Assembly: GCA_003214355.1 (NCBI GenBank)
Contig: QCLS01000001.1
Coordinates: forward strand, 157,039 to 221,038
DNA: 64,000 nucleotides
DNA from: Prochlorococcus sp. AG-418-C09
GTDB lineage: Bacteria; Cyanobacteriota; Cyanobacteriia; PCC-6307; Cyanobiaceae
Direction of reading: 5' to 3'
This document shows, one piece after another, positions 58,201-64,000 of this stretch. Within the stretch, counting starts at the first letter, position 1, and every line of letters starts with the position of its first letter. The notes beneath the pieces were generated by a model, which was given only the letters and a program-made list of their open reading frames with translations, was not told where the DNA came from and did not search any database. A program made the position numbers and the translations under genes.

Positions 58201-59853
58201 AGAAGTGGTAAGCAATTAGAAATAAAGATGGCTCAAGGTGCTAAACCTGGAGAGGGAGGACAGTTGCCTGGGCCAAAAGTGGATAATTATATAGCCAAGT
58301 TAAGAAATAGTAAGCCAGGTGTTGCGCTAATTTCACCTCCACCACATCATGATATTTATTCGATCGAGGACCTTGCACAACTAATCCATGATTTACATCA
58401 AATTCATCCCCAAGCAAAAGTAAGTGTAAAACTAGTTTCAGAGATTGGTATTGGAACTGTTGCTGCTGGAGTTAGTAAAGCCAATGCAGATGTGATACAA
58501 ATATCTGGTCATGATGGAGGTACGGGGGCATCTCCACTTAGCTCGATAAAACATGCAGGCTTGCCTTGGGAATTAGGATTAGCTGAGGTTCATAAATCAC
58601 TTTTAGAAAATAATTTAAGAGATAGAGTTTTACTAAGAACTGATGGAGGATTAAAAACAGGCTGGGATGTTGTCATTGCTGCTCTTTTAGGTGCTGAAGA
58701 ATATGGCTTTGGCTCTGTTGCAATGATTGCTGAAGGTTGCATAATGGCTCGTGTCTGTCATAAGAACACTTGCCCAGTAGGCGTAGCGACCCAAAAAGAA
58801 GAATTAAGAAAAAGATTCAAAGGAATTCCAGAAAATGTAGTTAATTTCTTCATGTACATAGCTGAAGAAGTAAGACAAATAATGAGTGAAATAGGTGTTG
58901 CAAAGATGGAAGACTTAATTGGAAACAAAGAATTCTTAAGCACAAGAGATATTAACTTACCCAAGACCAGTAATATTGATTTAACTTCTCTGGTAGCAGA
59001 GAAAGATATACATCAAGATAGATCATGGATTAATCATTCTTATAAGGCTCATGACAATGGAAAAGTCTTAGAGGATCAATTTTTTAGTGATACTGAATTT
59101 ATTAATGCAATAAATAACCATGAGAGAATCTCAAGAAATGTGTTAATTGCTAATACTGATAGAAGTGTTTGCGCAAAAATCTCTGGAGAAATTGCTGCTT
59201 TGCATGGGAATAAAGGTTTTAAAGGTGAATTGAAAATTACTTTCAATGGTGCAGCTGGACAGAGTTTTGGAGCCTTTCTTATACAAGGAATGAATATTAA
59301 ACTAATAGGAGAAGCGAATGATTATGTTGGGAAGGGAATGAACGGAGGACTATTATGTGTAATACCTGAAATGATTGATAAAAACTCTTCAAAACAAGTA
59401 ATTCTTGGAAATACTTGTCTTTATGGCGCAACTGGAGGAAAATTATATGCTGTTGGTAAATCAGGTGAAAGATTTGCAGTTAGGAATAGTGGGGCAATAG
59501 CAGTAACTGAAGGCGCGGGAGATCATTGTTGCGAGTATATGACAGGTGGAAAAATTGTAATTCTTGGATCCACTGGAAGAAATATTGGAGCTGGCATGAC
59601 TGGTGGAATTGCTTTCATACTTGATGAATTAGGCTCATTAGAAAAAAAAGTCAATAAAGAGATTGTCAGTACATACAACATTCAAAATAAACATCAAGAA
59701 CAAATCCTTTTTGAAATTCTTTCAGATTACTATGAGCATACTCAGAGCATAAAAGCTTGTGAAATTTTAAAAAATTTCGAATATTTCAAAAAGAAATTTA
59801 AAATAATCGTTCCTCCAAGTGAGGAAGACATGATTTCCATTGAGAAAGTATAA
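55288..59853 (+). CDS. glsF: Ferredoxin-dependent glutamate synthase
   Basis: A 1521-residue Fd-GOGAT that makes two glutamates from glutamine and 2-oxoglutarate with photosynthetic ferredoxin. The Ntn glutaminase nucleophile is expected at C28 (DACGVGF), after cleavage of a 27-residue propeptide. The FMN domain includes KPGEGGQLPGPKV and SGHDGGTGASPLSSIKHAG. The 3Fe-4S site is C1151-x5-C1157-x4-C1162. The C-terminal GXGXG beta-helix domain is complete. There is no NADPH small subunit beside it. It completes the GS-GOGAT cycle controlled by PII. Confidence 0.97.
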   Translation: MPKKFKENINPYSDSLSPECLSGEKDACGVGFVANIEGKESNWILEQSLRGLHCMEHRGGCGGDSDSGDGAGILCSIPWNFIYQKLGLQADPHSSKGLGMIFMPNDINLVEKAKGICEQEAKKLNFSKTIWRKVPVNNLALGPLAKANAPYIAQWIVYQDVETKTDIELKLFQLRKRIEKIIIEKLSKSDEFYFTSLSSKTVVYKGMVRSEVLSKFYEDLQSKDFKVFFSVYHRRFSTNTLPKWPLAQPMRFLGHNGEINTLLGNINWAKAAETHINNYWGDLSADIKPIVDKSRSDSSNLDATLEINIRSGQTIIESLLKLVPEAFRNQPELEGREIIKSFYEYSATIQEAWDGPALLVFSDGDFVGATLDRNGLRPARYSITNDGFVVMGSETGVVALDQSKIIEKGRLGPGQMLAVDFEKSRILRNWDVKKEAATRFDYKQLLNRRIINLKNNSWEKNLCLKDLDLLQQQTAYGFSAEDYDLILDSMASQSKEPTYCMGDDIPLAVLSSKPHILYDYFKQRFAQVTNPPIDPLREKLVMSLEMHLGERCSPFNIQDIKPFIHLDSPVINEIQLTDIKLEKIKSQTISTLFNIESGVKGLEERLQAICEESEKSIKDGCSIIILSDKGVDPKNIYIPPLLAVGRVHHYLLKKEIRLKASIIVETGQCWSTHHLACLIGFGASAVCPWLIWESARHWLQHPKTQKLIENCKMEPFSVEDVQKNVKKALEDGLRKILSKIGISLLSSYHGAQIFEAVGIGADLIRMAFDGTTSRIAGISLKELAIETISIHTKAFPEIDLKKLEFLGFVQFRNYGEYHSNNPEMSKILHSALKQGPGYDHFDTYQKLIRNRPITALRDLLTINSNRKSIPIEQVESTSSICKRFCTGGMSLGALSREAHEVLAVAMNRIGGKSNSGEGGEDPARFNVLNDIDENTKSPTLPFIKGLENGDTACSAIKQIASGRFGVTPEYLRSGKQLEIKMAQGAKPGEGGQLPGPKVDNYIAKLRNSKPGVALISPPPHHDIYSIEDLAQLIHDLHQIHPQAKVSVKLVSEIGIGTVAAGVSKANADVIQISGHDGGTGASPLSSIKHAGLPWELGLAEVHKSLLENNLRDRVLLRTDGGLKTGWDVVIAALLGAEEYGFGSVAMIAEGCIMARVCHKNTCPVGVATQKEELRKRFKGIPENVVNFFMYIAEEVRQIMSEIGVAKMEDLIGNKEFLSTRDINLPKTSNIDLTSLVAEKDIHQDRSWINHSYKAHDNGKVLEDQFFSDTEFINAINNHERISRNVLIANTDRSVCAKISGEIAALHGNKGFKGELKITFNGAAGQSFGAFLIQGMNIKLIGEANDYVGKGMNGGLLCVIPEMIDKNSSKQVILGNTCLYGATGGKLYAVGKSGERFAVRNSGAIAVTEGAGDHCCEYMTGGKIVILGSTGRNIGAGMTGGIAFILDELGSLEKKVNKEIVSTYNIQNKHQEQILFEILSDYYEHTQSIKACEILKNFEYFKKKFKIIVPPSEEDMISIEKV

Positions 59854-60156
59854 ATGGCTATTTTTGTGAAGACTGAGTTTATTAAGAAAGAATATTTATC
59901 AAATATCAAGATTAAAAAAGAAATGATAAAAAATCATATTAATTGGTTAAAAAAACTTAAGGCAGAGGGCATTAATGTTAAAAGTGGATTTCTTATAGAT
60001 CAACATAAAAAACCTGGAGGAGGTGGTTGTTTAATTATTGAATGCAAAACATACCGAGAAGCGGAAAAAATAATAAAAAGTGATCCAATGATAAAAAATG
60101 ACATAGTTAATTGGAAATTACATGAGTGGGTTGACATATTAAAAAATAATAATTGA
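59854..60156 (+). CDS. YciI-like domain protein
   Basis: A 100-residue protein resembling the YciI/YCII dimeric alpha-beta barrel. It shows HINWLKKLKAEGINVKSGFL, then a glycine-rich KKPGGGGCLIIE strand and SDPMIKND. The start codon directly follows the glutamate synthase stop with no gap, so it is almost certainly co-transcribed and coupled. The function is unknown. It ends 5 bp from the convergent lipA. Confidence 0.85.
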   Translation: MAIFVKTEFIKKEYLSNIKIKKEMIKNHINWLKKLKAEGINVKSGFLIDQHKKPGGGGCLIIECKTYREAEKIIKSDPMIKNDIVNWKLHEWVDILKNNN

Positions 60157-60161
60157 ATTAA

Positions 60162-61055
60162 TTATCTTGGAAACTTTTTCATTAATTTCTGAATTTCTTC
60201 AGCATGATAACTACTACGTGTTAAGGGTGAACTTACTATTTGAAGAAAATTTAATTCATTTTCTCCTAATACCTTTAAATAATTAAAGACAGATGGTTCT
60301 ACAAATCTTTTTACAGGTAAATGATTAGGTCCTGGAGATAAATATTGCCCAATCGTAACGATATCTACATCATTATTTCTTAGATCTATCAACAAATTGA
60401 TAACTTCATCATCTTTCTCTCCAAGACCAAGCATAAAGCCAGATTTTGTATAAACACTAGGCAAAAACTCTTTAGTTCTTTTTAGTAAATCCAATGATCT
60501 TTCATAATTCCCTTGAGGCCTGACTTTCTTATAAAGTGAAGGAACAGTTTCAATATTATGATTCAAAACATTTGGTTTGGCGCTTAAAACTATTTCAAGA
60601 GCATCCCAATTACCGCATAGATCTGGGATAAGTAATTCTATTGTTGTTTTTGGAGACACTCTTCTGATTTCTGTTACACATTCAAAAAACTGTGAGGCTC
60701 CTCCATCAGATATATCATCTCTATTAACTGAAGTAATTACTACGTGTTTTAATTTCATTCTTAGAACTGCTTCTGCCAATCGAAATGGCTCAGTTGGATC
60801 TAATTCCCTTTTTGATCTGTCAAAATCAATATCACAGTATGGACAAGCTCTAGTACATCCCGGGCCCATTATTAAGAAAGTTGCTGTTCCGCTTGAAAAA
60901 CATTCCCCGATATTTGGGCAACTTGCTTCTTGGCAAACTGTGTTCAGTTTCAAGTCATCCAATAAATTAGCTGTTTTACCAATTCTTTCTAATTGAGGTG
61001 CCTTAACTCTTAACCAATCTGGTTTTTTTAATACATCATTAGTGTTATGTATCAT
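60162..61055 (-). CDS. lipA: Lipoyl synthase
   Basis: A 297-residue radical SAM enzyme inserting two sulfurs into protein-bound octanoate. The auxiliary cluster ligands are C41-x4-C46-x5-C52. The radical SAM cluster is C67-x3-C71-x2-C74 in [10 protein letters not shown]. The C-terminal [10 protein letters not shown] carries the conserved serine ligand. The length is normal. Cyanobacteria often have two lipA paralogues; only one is in this window. Confidence 0.97.
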   Translation of the reverse strand: MIHNTNDVLKKPDWLRVKAPQLERIGKTANLLDDLKLNTVCQEASCPNIGECFSSGTATFLIMGPGCTRACPYCDIDFDRSKRELDPTEPFRLAEAVLRMKLKHVVITSVNRDDISDGGASQFFECVTEIRRVSPKTTIELLIPDLCGNWDALEIVLSAKPNVLNHNIETVPSLYKKVRPQGNYERSLDLLKRTKEFLPSVYTKSGFMLGLGEKDDEVINLLIDLRNNDVDIVTIGQYLSPGPNHLPVKRFVEPSVFNYLKVLGENELNFLQIVSSPLTRSSYHAEEIQKLMKKFPR

Positions 61056-61119
61056 TAAAAATTTTATTTATCCTAATTCTAATCATAAATTGCTCCTTAA
61101 AATTGATTATCCAAGTAAT

Positions 61120-62925
61120 TTACAAATATCCTCTTTGCGTTATTAGACTCTCTCCTAATATTTTTGTTTGAGAATTACCTATTATCAATAATGTAAACAT
61201 ATCAATAGTATCAAAAGGGATTGAGGATAATGTCGTTAATTGTTTTGATTGATTTTTTCTACCAACTTGTCTTGCTATCAAAACAGGAGTGTTTCCTTCT
61301 CTAAAATTTAAAAATAAATTGATTGTTTTTTGTAACTGCCAATTTCTTTCGATTGATTTGGGATTAAAGATTGCTACAACAAAATCCCCTTTCAAGGCTC
61401 CTTCAATTCTTTTTTCTATTATTGTCCAAGGTGTCAACTTATCACTTAAGCTGATTACGCAAAAATCATTCATTAATGGAGCGCCAGCAATGGCTGATGC
61501 AAGCTGAAAACTACTTATTCCTGGATGAACCTCTACAAATGGTCTGAATTTCTTTTTAATATTTTGAATAATTTCTAAAATCAATCCAGCCATTCCATAA
61601 ATACCTGCATCACCAGAAGAGATAATTGCAACTTTGATTCCCTCTTCAGCAATTTGTATAGCTTTTTCACATCTTAATTGCTCTTCCGTCAGTTGACTAT
61701 CAATTCTAACCTGATCTTTCCTTTTAATAGGTTCAAGTAAATCTAAATAAAATTTATACCCAATCCAAACAGAACATTTTGATAATGCTTTTTTAGCATC
61801 TGCAGTCAAATATGAAAGATCTCCGGGTCCGCTCCCAATAATATGAATTTCTCCTTTATTAGGAGCATATTGTTTAAGAGATTCTGCGATTGAAAGTGTT
61901 ACTGCACCATAGCCTTCTTTTTTATAAATTTCTTTCTTTTTTAATAATTTCCCTCCTTTGCCTGCAGCAATTATACATGCGGCTTCTGCCACAGAAGGAG
62001 TGCCAATCTCATTGGAAACGATATCGGATGGATTAGGAACCTCTATTGATGAAAGTTCTTTAGGGCTAAAAAACTTTATTGGCCAATTATTTTCTTCAAC
62101 AATTTCTAATATTGATTTCTCATCTGATTTTAAATCAACTGTTGCAAAACCCGCTATTGAGAGTTGGGATAGATTACTAGATGAAAAGCAATCATTTAAT
62201 GCATTTTGAATTAATATCTTTGAAGTATTTCTCTCACAGCCTATACCAATCCATAAAGTTGGAGGATGCCAAGTATTTTTAAATTGATTACTTACACTAA
62301 TATGAAAAGTTGTTTCTGGCATAACCGATAAATCTCCTCCATTAACTTGAAAAATTTTGGAACTTGATTCAGAGTTTCTCCATATTGTGTTTCCTGATGA
62401 CTGTAAAAAATAAATTTCATGAGATCTTGATTGAGAAATAACTAGTTTTGACCAATCTTTTATTGATCCAGATCTCTTCCATCCCCAATAAGTACCAAAC
62501 TCGTCAATACTCAAAAAATCATTTAAATTAGGATTATTAGTAGTAATTACCTCTGAATCAAACAAATTTGAAATTTGATAAGCAATATTTTCTGAATTAG
62601 ATTGATGTAAACCAATTAAGGGAATTAATTTTGAACAATTCTTATCCGTAACGATCACACCTGGATCTTTATCTTTTCTAGTCAAAAGTGGATTAATCAA
62701 TCTTAAAGATGCTGACAAAGAACCGACGAAAATGATTAAATCTAATTCTCGCCAAGAGTCTTTGAGGATTTGCTTTAATTCATCAGAAGAAATATCAATC
62801 ACCATCTCTTTACTTGTATGACTTTTCATAGATACTTTATAAGCCTTATGCACAAATTCAGTTTTAAGAAGTCTTTCTAGTAAATCTTTTGAATTTGAAG
62901 AGAGACCAATCGCTATTCCTTTCAA
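61120..62925 (-). CDS. cobJ: CbiG-CobJ fusion (cobalamin ring contraction)
   Basis: A 601-residue bifunctional protein. Residues 1 to about 345 resemble CbiG, with its C-terminal subdomain (WIGIGCERNTSKILIQNAL, GTPSVAEAACIIAAG). Residues from about 355 form a CobJ/CbiH precorrin-3B C17-methyltransferase, with the SAM site HIIGSGPGDLSYLTADAKKAL and the SSGDAGIYGMAGLILE segment. The two act on the same ring-contraction step of anaerobic B12 synthesis. The start is TTG at 62925; the frame holds no ATG upstream before a stop. Confidence 0.9.
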   Translation of the reverse strand: MKGIAIGLSSNSKDLLERLLKTEFVHKAYKVSMKSHTSKEMVIDISSDELKQILKDSWRELDLIIFVGSLSASLRLINPLLTRKDKDPGVIVTDKNCSKLIPLIGLHQSNSENIAYQISNLFDSEVITTNNPNLNDFLSIDEFGTYWGWKRSGSIKDWSKLVISQSRSHEIYFLQSSGNTIWRNSESSSKIFQVNGGDLSVMPETTFHISVSNQFKNTWHPPTLWIGIGCERNTSKILIQNALNDCFSSSNLSQLSIAGFATVDLKSDEKSILEIVEENNWPIKFFSPKELSSIEVPNPSDIVSNEIGTPSVAEAACIIAAGKGGKLLKKKEIYKKEGYGAVTLSIAESLKQYAPNKGEIHIIGSGPGDLSYLTADAKKALSKCSVWIGYKFYLDLLEPIKRKDQVRIDSQLTEEQLRCEKAIQIAEEGIKVAIISSGDAGIYGMAGLILEIIQNIKKKFRPFVEVHPGISSFQLASAIAGAPLMNDFCVISLSDKLTPWTIIEKRIEGALKGDFVVAIFNPKSIERNWQLQKTINLFLNFREGNTPVLIARQVGRKNQSKQLTTLSSIPFDTIDMFTLLIIGNSQTKILGESLITQRGYL

Positions 62926-63038
62926 TTTTTGAATATATATATTTTTAATTTAAAAGTAATTCTTGTTAGTGTCATTAAAAGCACAACCAGATACCTTTAA
63001 AATATAAAAAAATATTTAAGATATAACAGCCTATATAT

Positions 63039-63075
63039 AAGTATTATTACTTAGAGGCCAGTTATATTAATACTT
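63039..63075. repeat. Inverted repeat, 8-bp arms, psaA upstream region
   Basis: AAGTATTA at 63039-63046 pairs with TAATACTT at 63068-63075 across 21 bases. The arms are perfect. It could be a protein-binding site or a weak RNA hairpin. It may also be chance in AT-rich DNA. Confidence 0.35.
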
Positions 63076-63092
63076 TTAACAAATTATGTGTT

Positions 63093-63122
63093 AAGTAACA
63101 ATCGGTGAAACATTTGTTACTT
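63093..63122. repeat. Inverted repeat, 9-bp arms, psaA upstream region
   Basis: AAGTAACAA at 63093-63101 pairs perfectly with TTGTTACTT at 63114-63122, with a 12-base spacer. The centre-to-centre distance of 21 bp is two helical turns, which suits a dimeric activator. It lies about 57 bp upstream of the proposed -35 box. No regulator is assigned. Confidence 0.45.
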
Positions 63123-63270
63123 TACAACATGATCAAAGAATCTTTGGCTTATTATTTTTTAAACGAAGATCTTAAGTTTTGACTTCATGGTTTTTAGAGA
63201 GATTATCATTAATGGTAAGCTTTCAAGATTTCATTATCTGCTTCAAGATCTATTATTTTCGAGGTGCTAG

Positions 63271-64000
63271 ATGACCATCAGCCCACCAGAAAGTGGCGAA
63301 AAAAACGAAAAGATTTTGGAAGAGCCAGTAAAGGCCGATCCAAGACCAATCGATTTTGCAAAATTGGATAAACCAGGTTTCTGGTCTTCCAAATTATCAA
63401 AAGGTCCAAAGACCACCACATGGATTTGGAATCTACATGCAGATGCGCATGATTTTGATACTCATACAGGAGATGCTGAGGAAGCAACTAGAAAAATCTT
63501 CTCAGCTCATTTTGGTCACCTTGCGGTGATTTTCATATGGATGAGTGCTGCATTTTTTCATGGAGCAAGGTTTTCCAATTATTCAGGTTGGTTAGCAGAT
63601 CCTACTCATGTAAAGCCAGGAGCTCAAGTAGTTTGGCCAATTGTTGGTCAAGAGATGCTAAATGCTGACCTTGGAGCGAATTACCATGGTATTCAAATAA
63701 GCTCAGGAATATTCCACATGTGGAGAGCATGGGGAATTACCAATGAAAGTGAATTAATGGCTCTAGCCATAGGAGCAGTCGTAATGGCTGCTCTAATGCT
63801 TCATGCGGGTATTTTTCATTACCATAAAGCTGCTCCAAAAATGGAGTGGTTCCAAAATATAGAGTCAATGCTAAATCATCACATAGCTGGTTTAGTTGGC
63901 CTTGGGTCACTTGCATGGGCAGGTCATTGTATTCATATAGGTGCTCCAACAGCTGCTCTTTTGGATGGTATTGATGCCGGTAAGCCGCTAATTATTAGTG
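63271..64000 (+). CDS. psaA: Photosystem I P700 apoprotein A1, 5' part
   Basis: The first 243 residues of PsaA, running off the window. [19 protein letters not shown] and [30 protein letters not shown] segments (here split) are typical, with many chlorophyll-ligand histidines. The [19 protein letters not shown] region also matches. PsaA forms the reaction-centre core with PsaB and carries half of P700. The ATG at 63271 follows GAGGTG. The FX cysteines lie beyond the window. Confidence 0.98.
   Translation, partial: MTISPPESGEKNEKILEEPVKADPRPIDFAKLDKPGFWSSKLSKGPKTTTWIWNLHADAHDFDTHTGDAEEATRKIFSAHFGHLAVIFIWMSAAFFHGARFSNYSGWLADPTHVKPGAQVVWPIVGQEMLNADLGANYHGIQISSGIFHMWRAWGITNESELMALAIGAVVMAALMLHAGIFHYHKAAPKMEWFQNIESMLNHHIAGLVGLGSLAWAGHCIHIGAPTAALLDGIDAGKPLIIS

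Larger units (their letters stand above)
62926..63270. promoter_or_regulatory. psaA: 345-bp upstream region of psaA
   Basis: The region contains two inverted repeats (63039-63075 and 63093-63122, listed separately). A possible promoter is TTGACT at 63179-63184 with GATTAT at 63201-63206, spacer 16. The ribosome site GAGGTG is at 63261-63266, four bases before the psaA ATG. A 17-codon ATG frame at 63129-63182 is not considered a gene. No known RpaB (HLR1) tandem site of the published form was found. Confidence 0.4.

Noticed and set aside
63129..63182. 17-codon ATG frame upstream of psaA as leader peptide
   Set aside because: It overlaps the likely -35 box, has no ribosome site, and is well within chance length.
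63278..63949. Two minus-strand frames opposite psaA (69 and 70 codons)
   Set aside because: The plus strand is unambiguous PsaA; these are antisense shadows.

Overview
The window is a piece of a compact, strongly AT-rich marine picocyanobacterial chromosome. It is best explained as Prochlorococcus, probably of a high-light lineage. The evidence is a cyanobacterial split RNA polymerase (rpoC1 plus rpoC2), ferredoxin-dependent glutamate synthase, psaA, an Hlip gene, PII, LL-diaminopimelate aminotransferase, a CbiG-CobJ fusion, Ycf35/DUF3143/DUF3493/DUF1997 proteins, and very short or negative intergenic distances. No insertion sequence, integrase, prophage, CRISPR array or rRNA operon was seen. 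The content is core genome rather than an island.

Layout: 1-2676 holds the 3' end of an FtsW/RodA gene and the cytochrome c maturation pair ccdA-ccsB. 2670-4680 holds queF, a small unknown gene plus glnB (PII), and a TlyA-type rRNA methyltransferase. 5023-10491 holds purB, fumC and a Ski2-like helicase. 10630-15191 is a tight biotin operon, bioF-bioK-bioC-bioD-bioA, with overlapping or abutting genes and no bioB. 15195-16723 holds DUF3143, a membrane J-domain protein and rsmG. 16720-31924 is a long run of minus-strand genes, read from the right: rpsT, tatD, rpoB, rpoC1, rpoC2, an hli gene, rlmN, a 41-residue membrane peptide, a HEAT-repeat protein, DUF2997, ycf35, a ferredoxin and an aldo/keto reductase. 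32031-35208 holds hisD, rpiA and a Deg/HtrA protease. 35375-40925 is the classical rimP-nusA-ylxR-infB operon. 40930-47824 holds DUF3493, tRNA-Thr(CGU), a B12-type radical SAM protein, clpS, dapL, rne, rnhB and DUF1997. 47878-55095 holds pheA and, on the minus strand, the str operon rpsL-rpsG-fusA-tuf-rpsJ followed by a LON-domain protein and a probable MPBQ/MSBQ methyltransferase. 55288-62925 holds glsF, a YciI-like protein, lipA and the CbiG-CobJ fusion. The window ends inside psaA.

Much of the window serves gene expression: RNA polymerase, IF-2, EF-Tu, EF-G, ribosomal proteins, RNase E/HII and rRNA methyltransferases. The rest is nitrogen assimilation (PII, Fd-GOGAT), cofactor synthesis (biotin, lipoate, cobalamin, queuosine, probably plastoquinone/tocopherol) and photosynthesis (psaA, Hlip, cytochrome c maturation). 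Two small genes absent from ordinary long-ORF calling were found on the minus strand: an hli gene at 21055-21207 and a 41-codon membrane peptide at 19790-19915.

I did not find a convincing new multi-gene system. The best leads are the 41-residue peptide beside the HEAT protein, the DUF2997-Ycf35-ferredoxin-reductase cluster, the cobalamin-type radical SAM enzyme of unknown substrate, inverted repeats upstream of psaA, and a 60-bp in-frame tandem duplication in infB. All calls come from reading the sequence and from remembered family features; no database search was run.
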